A stretch of DNA of 64,000 bases from Ornithinimicrobium flavum (GCF_004526345.1 NZ_CP038213.1:1240001-1304000), one strand, 5' to 3'; counted from the first letter of the stretch, positions 38,269 through 48,382 are shown. The notes: generated by a model from the sequence alone, not told the origin. Numbers and translations: made by a program.

Positions 38269-38329
38269 CCCCGTCCGCCGACGCTGACCCCGTCCGTCGA
38301 CGCCGATCCCACCATCGTCCAGACAATCC

Positions 38330-38396
38330 CTGTGCACGGCTCTTGTGTCACATTCATCGTTCAGACGATGAATGTGACACAAGAGCACCGCACAAC
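38330..38396. repeat. Long palindrome, right copy
   Basis: Perfect 22-bp arms at 38339-38360 and 38365-38386 enclose a TCAG loop, 70 bases after the AbiEi-like gene. It shares over 50 identical bases with the left copy, including the outer CCTGTGCAC and CACCGCACA flanks. The 318 bases from 38269 to 38586 hold this element and the glnA terminator and no gene. Confidence 0.92.
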
Positions 38397-38470
38397 GATG
38401 CGGCAGGGGGCAGGGGCTGAGGTGAGGTGCGGGGGAGGGGGGCACATCTGCACCTCTGCCCAGACACGTT

Positions 38471-38506
38471 GGCGGCCCGGCCCCCGATCGGGGGTCCCGG
38501 GCCGCC
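38471..38506 (-). terminator. glnA terminator hairpin
   Basis: GGCGGCCCGG (38471-38480) pairs with CCGGGCCGCC (38497-38506), with an inner self-complementary CCCCCGATCGGGGG. It is about 80 bases beyond the glnA stop on the minus strand. Confidence 0.65.
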
Positions 38507-38586
38507 TTCGACGCTACGCCAGCGTCAGGGTTGGTGCTCGCTCAACGATCCCCATGGTCCGGGGGCCCTCGGCGAGCCGCCTCACC

Positions 38587-40011
38587 TCAGATGTCGAAGT
38601 ACATCTCGAACTCGTGCGGGTGCGGGCGCAGCCGGATCGGCGCGATCTCGTTGGCCCGCTTGTAGTCCACCCACGCGCCGAGCAGGTCGTCGGTGAAGAC
38701 GTCGCCCTCGGTGAGGAAGGTGTGGTCGTCCTCCAGCGCGTTCAGGGCCTCCTCCAGCGAGGTGGGGAGCTGGGCGATGTCGGCCATCTCCTCCGGGGGG
38801 AGCTCGTAGAGGTCCTTGTCCACCGGCTCCGGGGGCTCGATGCGGTTCTTGATCCCGTCCAGGCCGGCCATGAGCTGGGCCGAGAACGCCAGGTAGGGGT
38901 TGGCCGACGGGTCGGGCACGCGGTACTCGATGCGCTTGGCCTTCGGGCTGGACCCGGTGATCGGGATGCGCACGCACGCCGAACGGTTGCGGGCGGAGTA
39001 GACCAGGTTGATCGGAGCCTCATACCCCGGCACGAGGCGGTGGTAGGAGTTCAGCGACGGGTTGGTGAACGCCAGCAGCGCCGGCCCGTGGTGCAGCAGG
39101 CCGCCGATGTACCAGCGGGCGATGTCGGACAGCCCTCCGTAGCCGTTCTCGTCGTAGAACAGCGGCTCGCCGTTCTTCCACAGGCTCTGGTGGGTGTGCA
39201 TCCCCGAGCCGTTGTCGCCGAAGAGCGGCTTGGGCATGAAGGTCGCGGTCTTGCCCTGCGCCCAGGCGGAGTTCTTGACGACGTACTTGAACTTCATCAG
39301 GTCGTCGCCGCTGTGCAGCAGGGTGTTGAAGCGGTAGTTGATCTCCTGCTGGCCGGCGGTGCCCACCTCGTGGTGGCTGCGCTCGACGTCCAGGCCGACG
39401 GAAGCCAGCTCCAGGCACATCCGGTCGCGCATGTCGGCGAAGTGGTCGACCGGCGGCACCGGGAAGTAGCCACCCTTGTAGCGGGTCTTGTAGCCGCGGT
39501 TGCCGCCCTCCTCGGCCCGCCCGGTGTTCCACGCCGCCTCGATGGAGTCGATGAAGTAGTAGCTGCCCTGGGTCTGGCTGGCGAAGCGGATGTCGTCGAA
39601 GACGAAGAACTCGGCCTCGGCGCCGAAGTAGGCGGTGTCCGCGATGCCGGTGGAGGTGAGGTACTCCTCCGCCTTGCGGGCGATCTGACGGGGGTCACGC
39701 TCGTAGGGCTCGTCGGTGAACGGGTCGACGATCGAGAAGTTCATGATGAGCGTCTTCTCGGCGCGGAAGGGGTCCAGGTATGCCGTCTGCGGGTCGGGGA
39801 TGAGCTTCATGTCCGACTCGTGGATCGACTTGAAGCCGCGGATCGAGGAGCCGTCGAACATCTGGCCGGTCTGGAAGGCGTCTTCGTCGAAACCCTCGGC
39901 GGGGACGTTGAAGTGCTGCATCACCCCCACCAGGTCGCAGAACCGGATGTCGATGAACTTGACGCCCTCGTCCTTGATGTAGGCGAGGACCTCCTCGGCG
40001 TTGCTGAACAT
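38587..40011 (-). CDS. glnA: GlnA, type I glutamine synthetase
   Basis: Glutamine synthetase makes glutamine from glutamate and ammonia. The 474-residue product is of GSI-beta length. Visible motifs are FDGSSIRGF, the EFFVFDD metal ligands, the ATP-site [18 protein letters not shown] and the adenylylation site [10 protein letters not shown] with Tyr402, so control by GlnE is expected. ATG 40011 is chosen for its GGAGGC site. It is in the place of glnA1 next to RDD and lipA genes in other actinobacteria. The neighbouring RDD gene is divergent from it. Confidence 0.97.
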   Translation of the reverse strand: MFSNAEEVLAYIKDEGVKFIDIRFCDLVGVMQHFNVPAEGFDEDAFQTGQMFDGSSIRGFKSIHESDMKLIPDPQTAYLDPFRAEKTLIMNFSIVDPFTDEPYERDPRQIARKAEEYLTSTGIADTAYFGAEAEFFVFDDIRFASQTQGSYYFIDSIEAAWNTGRAEEGGNRGYKTRYKGGYFPVPPVDHFADMRDRMCLELASVGLDVERSHHEVGTAGQQEINYRFNTLLHSGDDLMKFKYVVKNSAWAQGKTATFMPKPLFGDNGSGMHTHQSLWKNGEPLFYDENGYGGLSDIARWYIGGLLHHGPALLAFTNPSLNSYHRLVPGYEAPINLVYSARNRSACVRIPITGSSPKAKRIEYRVPDPSANPYLAFSAQLMAGLDGIKNRIEPPEPVDKDLYELPPEEMADIAQLPTSLEEALNALEDDHTFLTEGDVFTDDLLGAWVDYKRANEIAPIRLRPHPHEFEMYFDI

Positions 40012-40127
40012 GCTGCCTCCTGATCGGGCCCGTCTCACGGTCGCTCCCGACTTTACGCGTCGGCCGTTAACGCTCCGTCACCCGTGTGTTTCGGGGGTGT
40101 TACGCGGCCCGGCTAGGCTGGTCGGTC

Positions 40128-40553
40128 GTGACCACCTCGCCGCACCAGGGCGCTTCCCTCGGCCTCCCCGCCACCGGCCCCGGCGCCGTCGGCTCGGTCC
40201 TGCGCCGCCTCGTCGCGCTCGTGCTCGACTGGACGCTCTGCCAGCTCATCGCCACCAGTTTCCTGGGTATGCAGTGGGGCCAGGTCTCCGGGGCCCAGGC
40301 CTTCGGGCCGCTCGTGCTCTTCTTCGTGCTCAACCTGGTCCTCGTGACGACCATGGGGGCGACGATCGGCCACCGGCTGCTCGGGCTGCGCGTGGTGTCC
40401 CTGGACTGCGACGGCTGGTTGCCGCCGCCGCCCGGGCGCTCAGCGCTGCGGGCCCTGCTGCTGTGCCTCTTCGTCCCGGCCCTCATCATGGACGCCGACA
40501 CCCGCGGCCTGCACGACAAGGCCGCGCGCAGCGTCGTCATCAGGACGCGCTGA
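40128..40553 (+). CDS. RDD-family membrane protein
   Basis: A 141-residue protein with two or three membrane helices, beginning after a Gly/Pro-rich tail with RLVALVLDWTLCQLIA (the R-D pattern), then TIGHRLLGLRVV and a final helix. RDD proteins are widespread, mostly of unknown function. GTG 40128 is chosen because the residues before it do not look conserved. It is divergent from glnA and its 3' end overlaps, on the other strand, the next gene. Confidence 0.85.
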   Translation: MTTSPHQGASLGLPATGPGAVGSVLRRLVALVLDWTLCQLIATSFLGMQWGQVSGAQAFGPLVLFFVLNLVLVTTMGATIGHRLLGLRVVSLDCDGWLPPPPGRSALRALLLCLFVPALIMDADTRGLHDKAARSVVIRTR

Positions 40554-41207
40554 GGCGTCCGCCGTGGTCTCCCAGTGGGCGATCGAGGATCGACGCACCA
40601 CGACCGCGAGGCCGACGTAGGCCAGCACGAAGAGCACGCCCGCGGCGGACCCGACCCACGGCGCCAGCCCGTTGAGCAGGAACTCGGACAGCACGAAGAG
40701 GACCAGCGCCGGTGCCAACCACCGCGGCCCGGTGCCGGCCCGCCACACGGCGGCCGCGAGGACGAGATGCCCGAGCACGACGCCGACCAGCCCGGCGGCC
40801 AGGAAGGGCAGCGCCGCGGGGTGGCTGTAGAGGCCGTCCAGGGTGGCCGCGTGGGTCTGCACCGCGCCCGGGTCCCGGGCCATCTGCAGCATCATGAGCT
40901 GCACGCCGCCGTGCACCGTGTGGCCGAACACCCCGACCAGCAGCAGACCCCCGGCGAGGGTGGCCAGCACGGGCACCCGGTGCCGCAGCAGGTGCATCAC
41001 GCCGAGGGTGCCGACGGCCAGGAAGAGCTGCGACGCGATCCAGCTCAGGCTGGACAGCGTCGCGACGGAGGAGTCCGCGATGGCCTGCAGCGAGGCGGCG
41101 TTGTCGCCGGTGAAGTCCGGCATGGTGAGGATGCTCAGCGCCGTGAGCAAGGCCCCCAGGACGAGGGAGACGGCGACGCTCGTGCGGGTGAGGGAGGGGA
41201 CGGTCAT
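40440..41207 (-). CDS. Multi-pass membrane protein of unknown function
   Basis: A protein of 255 residues with about six hydrophobic helices (SVAVSLVLGALLTALSIL, IASQLFLAVGTLGVMHLL, LAGGLLLVGVFGHTV and others), then a polar tail. I do not recognise the family with certainty; the layout resembles DUF4386-like proteins. The start at 41207 has GGAGCC upstream. The last 38 codons overlap the convergent RDD gene by 114 bases, which is unusual; a one-base shift would place a stop at about 40540, so another sequencing indel is possible. It is divergent from the sensor kinase gene and may be its target. Confidence 0.65.
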   Translation of the reverse strand: MTVPSLTRTSVAVSLVLGALLTALSILTMPDFTGDNAASLQAIADSSVATLSSLSWIASQLFLAVGTLGVMHLLRHRVPVLATLAGGLLLVGVFGHTVHGGVQLMMLQMARDPGAVQTHAATLDGLYSHPAALPFLAAGLVGVVLGHLVLAAAVWRAGTGPRWLAPALVLFVLSEFLLNGLAPWVGSAAGVLFVLAYVGLAVVVRRSSIAHWETTADASARPDDDAARGLVVQAAGVGVHDEGRDEEAQQQGPQR

Positions 41208-41403
41208 GAGAGGGCTCCTGCCGGTCGTGGCCGCCCGGTGGTCGGCCTGGTCCGACGCTAGGGAGGGCCCGGGTCGCGCCGGGACGTCCCCGCGTCGCCT
41301 CCCGCCTCGACGACGGTCGACGACCCGGGCCGCCACATACCCCTTCGGGTCCACGCCTGTCATCCTCAGGATGACGACACCCGTCCCCGCCGGGCCCTAG
41401 ATT

Positions 41404-42567
41404 GTGCTCGTGGAGCGGCTGAGCAGAGGTCAACGGCTGACGGACCTCGCCGTCGCCGCGCTGCTGGCGCTGGTCGGCGTGCTGGAGATCTGGGTGCCCT
41501 TCGAGTCGCTCATGGGCGACGGCTCCCGGGTGGTGAGCACGATCGGCGTCCTCTGGTATGCCGCACACCTCTCCCAGCGTCGCTCCCGCCCCTGGGTGGC
41601 GCTCGCCGGTCTGCTGGTCTGGCCGCTCCTGGGCCTGGTCGTCGGCGCGGACGACATGCACCTGCTCTTCTTCGGCCAGCTGATCCCCACCCTGGTGCTC
41701 GCCTACACCATCGCCCGGCACGCCACCGGCCGCTACCGGTGGATCGGGACGCTGGGGGTGGTCGCGTTCGTGACCTTCGCCGACCTGTTCGTCCCTCTGC
41801 TGCGGGAGCCCAGCGAGCTGATCTACCACTGGGGCAACCTCACCCTCGTCTACCTCGTGGGCCACGGGCTGCGGGTCTCGGCGGACCGGGCGGCCCGGGA
41901 GGCCGTGCGCGCGCACGACGCGGAGTCCCGGGTGCGGGAGGCCGAGCTGGCGGCGATCGCCGACGAGCGGGCCCGGATCGCCCGCGAGCTGCACGACATC
42001 GTCGCGCACTCCATGGGCATGATCGTCGTGCAGGCCGGGGCGGCCGAGCAGGTGGTCGAGGACGACCCCGCGTTCGCCCGCCGGGCGCTCTCGACCATCC
42101 GGACCACCGGGTCCTCCGCCCTGTCCGAGATGCGCCGCCTCGTGGGGGTGCTGCGCGACCCCGCGCCGGGGGCCGACTTCGCGCCGCAGCCGGGCCTGTC
42201 CGCCCTGCCCGACCTCGTCGAGACGGCCCGCGCGGGCGGCCTGGACGTCAGGCTCCAGGTCGAGGGGGACCGCGAGGAGCTGCCCGCCGGCGTCGACCTC
42301 GCGGCCTACCGCATCGTGCAGGAGGCGCTGACGAACGTGCGGCGTCACTCGGCGGCGAGCTGCGCCGACGTGCACCTGGCCGTCGGGCCCTCGGCCGTGC
42401 GGATCGAGGTGACCGACGGCGGGCCGGCCCGGCCGGTCGCGGGCCCCCCGGGCCACGGGCTGGTCGGGATGCGCGAACGGGCCGCGCTCTACGGGGGACG
42501 CCTCGAGGCCGCGCCGCAGGGCACGGGCTTCACCGTCCGGGCCGAGCTGCCGCTGGAGCGGGTATGA
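41404..42567 (+). CDS. NarL-type sensor histidine kinase
   Basis: A 387-residue kinase with about five N-terminal membrane helices (10-165), a short coiled linker, a HisKA_3 dimerisation domain with phospho-acceptor His197 in RIARELHDIVAHSMG, and an HATPase domain with EALTNVRRHS (N box) and GHGLVGMRERAALYGG (G box). The signal is unknown; it resembles DesK/LiaS-type cell-envelope sensors. GTG 41404 is one of two adjacent candidates. The stop overlaps the regulator start in ATGA. Confidence 0.93.
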   Translation: MLVERLSRGQRLTDLAVAALLALVGVLEIWVPFESLMGDGSRVVSTIGVLWYAAHLSQRRSRPWVALAGLLVWPLLGLVVGADDMHLLFFGQLIPTLVLAYTIARHATGRYRWIGTLGVVAFVTFADLFVPLLREPSELIYHWGNLTLVYLVGHGLRVSADRAAREAVRAHDAESRVREAELAAIADERARIARELHDIVAHSMGMIVVQAGAAEQVVEDDPAFARRALSTIRTTGSSALSEMRRLVGVLRDPAPGADFAPQPGLSALPDLVETARAGGLDVRLQVEGDREELPAGVDLAAYRIVQEALTNVRRHSAASCADVHLAVGPSAVRIEVTDGGPARPVAGPPGHGLVGMRERAALYGGRLEAAPQGTGFTVRAELPLERV

Positions 42568-43244
42568 CGATCGACCGGACGGGGGAACCGGCCCCGGTGC
42601 GGGTGCTGCTGGTGGACGACCAGGAGCTGGTGCGGGTGGGCTTCCGGCTCATCCTGCAGCGCGCCGGGCTGGACGTCGTGGGGGAGGCGGCGGACGGGCT
42701 CGAGGCGGTGGACGCGGTGCGCGAGCTGCGGCCGGACGTCGTCCTCATGGACATCCGGATGCCCCGGCTGGACGGGGTCGAGGCGACGCGTCGGATCATG
42801 CAGCTGGTCGGCGAGCACCCGCGCGTGCTGGTGCTCACCACCTTCGACCTGGACGAGTACGTCTACGAGGCGGTGCGGGCGGGGGCCTCCGGCTTCCTGC
42901 TCAAGGACGTCGCCCCGGACGACCTCGTCCACGCCGTCCGCGTCGTCGCGCGCGGTGAGACGATGCTGGCCCCGGCGCTCATCGCGCGGTTGCTGGAGAG
43001 GTTCACCTCCAGGCCGATGGCCGGAGCAGTCCAGGCTGAGCTGGAGGGGGTCACCGAGCGCGAGCTGGAGGTGGCGCGCCTCGTGGCGAAGGGGATGTCG
43101 AACGCCGAGATCGGTGCCCACCTCTTCCTCAGCGAGGCGACGGTCAAGACCTACGTGTCACGCCTGCTCAACAAGCTGCACCTGCGCGACCGGGTGCAGA
43201 TCGCGGTCCTGGCCTACCGCACCGGCCTGGTGGAGCCCGGCTGA
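42564..43244 (+). CDS. LuxR/NarL-family response regulator
   Basis: A 226-residue regulator with a receiver domain (VRVLLVDDQELVRVGF, phospho-acceptor Asp63 in LMDIRMP, Thr in VLTTF, Lys in LLKD) and a C-terminal LuxR helix-turn-helix (LTERELEVARLVAKGMSNAEIGAHLFLSEATVKTYVSRL-type region, about 155-215; here starting VTEREL). Coupled to the kinase gene. Its stop is two bases from the convergent DUF2200 stop. Confidence 0.94.
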   Translation: MTIDRTGEPAPVRVLLVDDQELVRVGFRLILQRAGLDVVGEAADGLEAVDAVRELRPDVVLMDIRMPRLDGVEATRRIMQLVGEHPRVLVLTTFDLDEYVYEAVRAGASGFLLKDVAPDDLVHAVRVVARGETMLAPALIARLLERFTSRPMAGAVQAELEGVTERELEVARLVAKGMSNAEIGAHLFLSEATVKTYVSRLLNKLHLRDRVQIAVLAYRTGLVEPG

Positions 43245-43246
43245 GG

Positions 43247-43588
43247 TCAGCTCCGCAGGACCTTCTCGAGCGCCTTGCCCCGGGCCAGCTCGTCGACAAG
43301 CTTGTCCAGCCAGCGGATCTGCTGCATCAGCGGGTCCTCGATGTCCTCCACCCGGATCCCGCAGATCACACCGGTGATGAGATCGGTGCCGGGGTTGAGC
43401 CGGGCGGCGGCGAAGAAGTCCTCGAAGGTCGTCCCCGCGTCCAGGTGGGCCTGCAGCTGCGCCTCGTCATACCCCGTCAGCCACTCGATGACCTGGTGCA
43501 GCTCGGCGCGGGTGCGACCCTTGCGCTCCACCTTGGTGACGTAGAGCGGGTAGACGGAGGCGACGCTGGTGGAGAAGATGCGGTGCAC
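43247..43588 (-). CDS. DUF2200 family protein
   Basis: A 113-residue cytosolic protein whose start VHRIFSTSVASVYPLYV, middle KGRTRAELHQVIEWLTGY and GVICGIRVEDIEDPLMQQIRWLDKLVDEL-like region (last 60 residues) match DUF2200, a family of unknown function. GTG 43588 lies 13 bases after the DUF4191 stop and gives the family start; the frame is open further upstream within DUF4191. Confidence 0.88.
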   Translation of the reverse strand: MHRIFSTSVASVYPLYVTKVERKGRTRAELHQVIEWLTGYDEAQLQAHLDAGTTFEDFFAAARLNPGTDLITGVICGIRVEDIEDPLMQQIRWLDKLVDELARGKALEKVLRS

Positions 43589-43601
43589 GTCGGCCGCCGG
43601 C

Positions 43602-44384
43602 TCACTTGCCGCGCAGGGCCTTGCGGCTGGCGCGTGGCGGCCGCATCGGGTCCATGCCCGCAGGCACGGCCGGGCGGTTGCGGCCACCGAGGGCCTTCAT
43701 CCGCTGCTGGACGACCATCGCCTCGCCGTCGCTCAGCTTCTTGGGGAGCTTCTTGACGGTCTTCACCACGTCGCGCAGCGGGGTCTGGCCCTCGCCGCGG
43801 CCGACGATCACCGTGTGGACCGGCACCTCCTCACCGACGACCCGGGTGACCTTGCGCCGCTCGGCGGTGCTGAGCTTCTGCGCCGCGCCCTTGGGCCCCT
43901 CGGCGATGAGGACCACGCCCGGCTTGCCGACCGCACGGAAGACCATCGCCGCGTTGTGCAGGTCCCGCATACCCCGCATCTGCCCGCCCGCCTCGGCGGC
44001 GACCGGCTCCTGGTCGTAGTACCACCCGCGCTTGAGCTGCTGCAGGACCGCGGAGGAGGCGCCCGGCTGGCCCTCGATCTGGGCGAAGGCCGCCCGCTCG
44101 GCCCGCCGGCCCAGGATGATGACCGCCACCAGGAGCGCCAGGGGGAGGCTGACGATGAGGGCGTAGACCACCTGGTCGAAGACGAGGCCGAGGACGACCC
44201 CGACGAGGATGACGGCCAGGGCCGCCAGCGCCATCCACCAGATCGCGGCCGGGTCGGCCTTGCGGGTCATGGTGAAGACCTGGCGGATCTGCTTGACCGT
44301 GCCGACCTTGTTGGGGTCCTTCGGCTTCTTCTTCCGGCCGAAGAGGCCCTTCTTCGGTGCGGTCTCGCGGGCGGAGGTAGACAT
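43602..44384 (-). CDS. DUF4191 membrane protein
   Basis: A 260-residue protein with a basic N-terminus (GLFGRKKKPKDPNK), two membrane helices (about 48-90), a conserved GWYYDQEPVA motif and a basic C-terminal tail. It matches DUF4191, the protein encoded next to lipA in most actinobacteria; function unknown. It follows lipA by five bases, so it is cotranscribed with it. Confidence 0.92.
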   Translation of the reverse strand: MSTSARETAPKKGLFGRKKKPKDPNKVGTVKQIRQVFTMTRKADPAAIWWMALAALAVILVGVVLGLVFDQVVYALIVSLPLALLVAVIILGRRAERAAFAQIEGQPGASSAVLQQLKRGWYYDQEPVAAEAGGQMRGMRDLHNAAMVFRAVGKPGVVLIAEGPKGAAQKLSTAERRKVTRVVGEEVPVHTVIVGRGEGQTPLRDVVKTVKKLPKKLSDGEAMVVQQRMKALGGRNRPAVPAGMDPMRPPRASRKALRGK

Positions 44385-44389
44385 GGGGA

Positions 44390-45433
44390 TCAGGATACGT
44401 GGGCGCGGAGGTCCGCCTGCTCACGCGCCACGAGGGAGGCGGCCTCCTGACGCGCCGGGACCGCCGCCTCGAACTGGTCGCGCAGGTGCGAGAGGTTCTC
44501 CGGCACCGGCCGCCCCCACTTGTGCATCGCCGAGGCGTAGAGCTTGCCGGCCCGGTAGGAGCTGCGGACCAGCGGCCCGGCCATGACGCCCTTGAAACCG
44601 ATCTCCTCCGCCAGCTCGGACCAGTGGACGAACTCCTCGGGCTTGACCCACCGGTCGATCGGGTGGTGCAGCTTGGAGGGGCGGAGGTACTGCGTGATCG
44701 TGAGGATGTCGCAGCCCGCGTCGTGCAGGTCGCGCATCGCCTGCTCGATCTCGTGGTCCTCCTCGCCCATGCCGAGGATGAGGTTGGACTTGGTGACCAG
44801 GTCGTTGTCGCGGGCCATCGAGAGCACCCGCAGCGACTTGTCGTAGGTGAAGGCCGGGCGGATCTTCTTGAAGATGCGGGGCACGGTCTCCAGGTTGTGC
44901 GCGAAGACCTCGGGGCGGGCGTCGAAGACCTGCTGCACCAGCTCGGGCACGGCGCCGAAGTCGGGGGGCAGGATCTCCACGCCGGTCGTGGGGTTGAGCT
45001 CGTGGACCTTGCGGATCACCTCGGCGTAGAGCCAGGCGGCGCCGTCGGGCTGGTCGTCGCGGGCCACCCCGGTGATGGTGGCGTAGCGCAGCTCCATCTG
45101 CCGGATGGACTCGGCGACCTTGCGCGGCTCCTCCACGTCGAGGGCGCGCGGCTTGCCGGTGGCGATGTCGCAGAAGTCGCAGCGCCGGGTGCAGATGTCA
45201 CCGCCGATGAGGAAGGTGGCCTCGCGGTCCTCCCAGCACTCGAAGATGTTGGGGCAGCCCGCCTCCTGGCACACCGTGTGCAGGCCACCGCCCTTGACCA
45301 TCGAGTGCAGCTCGCGGTACTCCGGCCCCATCTTGGCGGTGGTCCGGATCCAGGCCGGCTTGCGCTCGATGGGCGTCTCGGCGTTGCGCGCCTCGACGCG
45401 CAGCATGCGACGGCCCTCGGGTGCGACGGTCAC
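44390..45433 (-). CDS. lipA: LipA, lipoyl synthase
   Basis: LipA inserts two sulfurs into protein-bound octanoyl groups, completing the lipoyl cofactor of the E2 and GcvH proteins. The 347-residue radical-SAM protein has the auxiliary cluster cysteines [12 protein letters not shown] and the SAM cluster motif CTRRCDFC, and an RSSYRAG motif near the C-terminus with the conserved serine. GTG 45433 is preceded by AAGGAG. It works after LipB, encoded 2 kb upstream on the same strand; the E2 substrate is encoded at 54-56 kb. Confidence 0.97.
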   Translation of the reverse strand: MTVAPEGRRMLRVEARNAETPIERKPAWIRTTAKMGPEYRELHSMVKGGGLHTVCQEAGCPNIFECWEDREATFLIGGDICTRRCDFCDIATGKPRALDVEEPRKVAESIRQMELRYATITGVARDDQPDGAAWLYAEVIRKVHELNPTTGVEILPPDFGAVPELVQQVFDARPEVFAHNLETVPRIFKKIRPAFTYDKSLRVLSMARDNDLVTKSNLILGMGEEDHEIEQAMRDLHDAGCDILTITQYLRPSKLHHPIDRWVKPEEFVHWSELAEEIGFKGVMAGPLVRSSYRAGKLYASAMHKWGRPVPENLSHLRDQFEAAVPARQEAASLVAREQADLRAHVS

Positions 45434-45513
45434 TACGGCTCCTTCGTCAGCGGTGGTTGCCCTGCACGGGGGCAACGCCTCGTCGACCCAGACTATGCCC
45501 TCGGGGGGACAGG

Positions 45514-46506
45514 TCAGTCGACGTCGGCGCGGACGAACCGGACCAGGGCCAGCGCCACGACGACGAGCAGGACCCCGAGGAGCACGAGGGCGCCCTGGGT
45601 GAAGCTGACCTGGTGGACGATCTCGCGGCACATCACCGTGACGTCGTCGCAGTTCTGCGGCCACTCGGTCCACTCGGTGCCGTGCCGCACGAAGGCGTCG
45701 ATGTTGATGCTGAGCAGCCACGGCGTCAACCGGGGCAGCAACCCCAGCAGCAGACCCTCGGCCAGCACGAGGTAGCCGACCATGAGCCCGATGACGGCGC
45801 CGCTGTGCCGCAGGATGAACGCGGCGGCCGCGCCCAGCGCACCGGCGATCATCGCCAGGCCGACGATCCGCACCGCCATCCAGGCGACCTGCGTCCACCC
45901 GTCCCCGGTGAGCCCGTCGTCCATCCCGTGGAGGCGGAAGACGGCGGGCACCCCCAGCAGGATGAGGGCCAGCGCGGCGGTCACCATCGGGACGGCGGCG
46001 ACGGCCGCAGCCCCGACCTTGGAGGCGAAGACCGGCACCCGCCGGGGCACGAAGGTCAGCCACGACCCGAGCGTGCGGTGGGCGAACTCGGCGGCCACGT
46101 GGGTCGAGCCGATGGCCAGGGCGAGGAAGAGGAAGGGGTGGACCAGGCCGCCGAGGAGGTCTTGGTACTGCTGCAGCATCGACGGCATCTGGCCCATGAA
46201 GTCGCTCAACTGAGGGGCACGGAACATCTCCTCGCAGCCGAAGTCGATGCGCGCGTCCCCGGACTGCTGCCTGGCCTGCGCCTCGTCCGCCCGGCACGCG
46301 TCCAGGTCGGCCTGCGACGGCGGCTCCCAGTACTCCAGGGCCTCCTCGTACATCTCCTGCGCCTGGGCGTTGGCCTCCTTGACCCACACCGCCTGCTGGT
46401 GCACGCCGAAGAGGGCTGCCACGACGACGAGCACCGCGGCCACGAGGGCCAGCCACACCACCCGGCGGGAGAAGAGGCGCCGCAGCTCGACCTTGAGCAG
46501 TCGCAT
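45514..46506 (-). CDS. ABC-2 type transporter permease
   Basis: A 330-residue membrane protein with an N-terminal helix (about 15-33), a soluble loop containing several cysteines, and five further helices from about residue 120 to the end ([37 protein letters not shown] and others). The form is that of ABC-2 exporter permeases such as those acting on peptides or drugs. It is coupled to the ATPase gene by a TGATG overlap and stands between lipB and lipA. Substrate unknown. Confidence 0.88.
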   Translation of the reverse strand: MRLLKVELRRLFSRRVVWLALVAAVLVVVAALFGVHQQAVWVKEANAQAQEMYEEALEYWEPPSQADLDACRADEAQARQQSGDARIDFGCEEMFRAPQLSDFMGQMPSMLQQYQDLLGGLVHPFLFLALAIGSTHVAAEFAHRTLGSWLTFVPRRVPVFASKVGAAAVAAVPMVTAALALILLGVPAVFRLHGMDDGLTGDGWTQVAWMAVRIVGLAMIAGALGAAAAFILRHSGAVIGLMVGYLVLAEGLLLGLLPRLTPWLLSINIDAFVRHGTEWTEWPQNCDDVTVMCREIVHQVSFTQGALVLLGVLLVVVALALVRFVRADVD

Positions 46507-47543
46507 CAGCGGGCCTCCTCGTCCCCGGGGGCGGGCCGGGTGAACTGGGTGGGCAGGGTGTCCTCCTGGGTCAGCTCCAGGAAGATCTGCTCCAGCCCGC
46601 GCCGGCTCGGGACCAGGCGTTCGACATACAGCCCCTGGCCGGCGAGCAACCGGGTGATCTCGGCCGGCTCGGCGCCGGTGACGGTGAGCAGCCCGGACTC
46701 CTCGGACAGGGCCAGCTCGTGCAGCCCGTCGGCGGCGTCCTTGCCCTGCGGGGCGGCCATCCACTCGGCGTGGAAGCCGGCCTCCCGCAGGATGCGGACC
46801 GCGGCGCCGGGGTGCTTCACGCCGACCTCGACCGTCTCGCCGCCGGCCCCGATGAGCCCGGCCACCGAGCCCTGGGCCAGGACCCGTCCGCGGCCGATGA
46901 TCGACACCGTGTCGGCGATCTGCTCCACCTCGGACAGGATGTGGCTGCTGACGAGCACGGTGCGGCCCTCGTCGCCGAGGCGGCGCATGGTCTGGCGGAT
47001 CTCGTGGATGCCGGCCGGGTCCAGACCGTTGGTCGGCTCGTCGAAGATGAGCAGGTCGGGGGATTTCAGCAGCGTGGCGGCGATGGCCAGGCGCTGCTTC
47101 ATCCCCAGCGAGTAGGCCTTGAACAGGTCCTTGCCGCGCGCGCCGAGCCCGACCTCCTCGAGGACCTCGGTGACCCGTCGCTGCGGGGTGCCGATGGCCT
47201 CGGCCAGCAGCGAGAGGTTCTTCTGCGCGGTGAAGGTGGGGAAGAACTTGGGGGACTCCACGATCGCGCCGACCCGATCGACGACGGCCGGCAGGCGCTC
47301 GGGCACGGGCTGGCCGAAGATGTGCATGGTGCCGGTGTCGGCCCGGATCAGGCCGAGCAGCATCCGGATCGTCGTCGTCTTGCCGGAGCCGTTCGGGCCC
47401 AGGAAGCCGTGCACGCCACCGGTCGGGACGTCCAGGTCGAGCCCGTGGACCGCCACCCTGGTCCCGCGCACCGTCCGGTAGGTCTTGCGCAGCCCTCGGG
47501 TGCTGACGGCCAGCCCCTCGTCCGCGCCGACGGCCACGCTCAT
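46506..47543 (-). CDS. ABC transporter ATP-binding protein
   Basis: A 345-residue ATPase of the ABC exporter type. Walker A is GPNGSGKTT, the signature segment is the variant [16 protein letters not shown] (in place of LSGGQ), Walker B is [13 protein letters not shown] with a downstream H-loop in VSSHIL. The C-terminal 120 residues form the extra domain of antibiotic/drug ABC-2 exporters. ATG 47543 has GGAGCGGG upstream. It forms a two-gene unit with the permease. Confidence 0.95.
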   Translation of the reverse strand: MSVAVGADEGLAVSTRGLRKTYRTVRGTRVAVHGLDLDVPTGGVHGFLGPNGSGKTTTIRMLLGLIRADTGTMHIFGQPVPERLPAVVDRVGAIVESPKFFPTFTAQKNLSLLAEAIGTPQRRVTEVLEEVGLGARGKDLFKAYSLGMKQRLAIAATLLKSPDLLIFDEPTNGLDPAGIHEIRQTMRRLGDEGRTVLVSSHILSEVEQIADTVSIIGRGRVLAQGSVAGLIGAGGETVEVGVKHPGAAVRILREAGFHAEWMAAPQGKDAADGLHELALSEESGLLTVTGAEPAEITRLLAGQGLYVERLVPSRRGLEQIFLELTQEDTLPTQFTRPAPGDEEAR

Positions 47544-47650
47544 CCCGCTCCTTCTCCGGCGGCCCCACGGACGCCCCCTGCAGATCCCAGTCAACACCTC
47601 CCGTGTGTCCCGACCAGGGAGGTTGTTGCAGCGAGTCCTGCCACCTCACA

Positions 47651-47716
47651 ACCGGACGCGCGTTCGTGACACACCGGACGCGCGTTCGTGACAGACCGGA
47701 CGCGCGTTCGTGACAG
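47651..47716. repeat. Three tandem 22-bp repeats
   Basis: The unit ACCGGACGCGCGTTCGTGAC plus two bases (AC, AG, AG) occurs at 47651-47672, 47673-47694 and 47695-47716, right before the lipB stop and upstream of the ABC ATPase gene. The spacing of 22 bp is about two helical turns, so binding sites on one face are possible. Confidence 0.9.
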
Positions 47717-47723
47717 CGGGGAC

Positions 47724-48371
47724 CTACCGGCGGGCCGCCACCGGGTCCAGCACGCGCTCCAGGTGCGCGGTCGCCAGCGGCAGCACCTCGGCGACCGTGA
47801 CGTCGCGCCCGAGCTCGCGCGACAGCGAGGTCACCCCCGCATCGGTGATGCCGCACGGGATGACGACGTCGGCATACCCCAGGTCGTTGTCGCAGTTGAG
47901 GGCGAAGCCGTGCATCGTCACCTCGTGGCTGACCCGGATGCCGATGGCGCCGATCTTGCGCTCCGGCCCCCGCTCGTCGGCCTCGACCCACACCCCAGAG
48001 CGACCCTCGACGCGAACCGTCTCGACACCCAGCTCGCGGCAGACCCCGATCATCATGTCCTCGAGGCGCCGCACGTGACCGACCACGTCGATCGGCTGGG
48101 CCAGCCGCACGATCGGGTAGCCGACGAGCTGCCCCGGCCCGTGCCAGGTGATCTTGCCGCCCCGGTCGACGTCGATGACGGGCGTGCCGTCGAGGGGGCG
48201 CTCGTGTGCCTCCGTGCGCTTGCCCGCGGTGTAGACCGCCGTGTGCTCCAGCAGCAGCACCGTGTCGGGCAGCTCTCCCGCGACCACCTTGGCGTGGACC
48301 GCGCGCTGGTGCTCCCACGCCCGCTCGTAGTCGACGTGGTCGGGGGCGAAGCCCAGGTGCTCGAACCGCAT
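47724..48371 (-). CDS. lipB: LipB, octanoyl transferase
   Basis: LipB moves octanoyl from ACP to lipoyl domains, the first step of lipoate assembly. The 215-residue protein has [32 protein letters not shown] and the catalytic-lysine motif [21 protein letters not shown] with the partner cysteine in VIPCGI. ATG 48371 is chosen because the product starts MRFEHLGF as in the family. Usually lipB and lipA adjoin; here an ABC transporter lies between. The gene is divergent from a protein kinase gene. Confidence 0.96.
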   Translation of the reverse strand: MRFEHLGFAPDHVDYERAWEHQRAVHAKVVAGELPDTVLLLEHTAVYTAGKRTEAHERPLDGTPVIDVDRGGKITWHGPGQLVGYPIVRLAQPIDVVGHVRRLEDMMIGVCRELGVETVRVEGRSGVWVEADERGPERKIGAIGIRVSHEVTMHGFALNCDNDLGYADVVIPCGITDAGVTSLSRELGRDVTVAEVLPLATAHLERVLDPVAARR

Positions 48372-48382
48372 ACCCCGACTGT

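Noticed and set aside
37171..38396. Classical insertion sequence or composite transposon
   Set aside because: No transposase is encoded between the palindromes, and I could not define target-site duplications.
47651..47716. CRISPR array
   Set aside because: The 22-bp units are directly adjacent without spacers and no cas genes are near.
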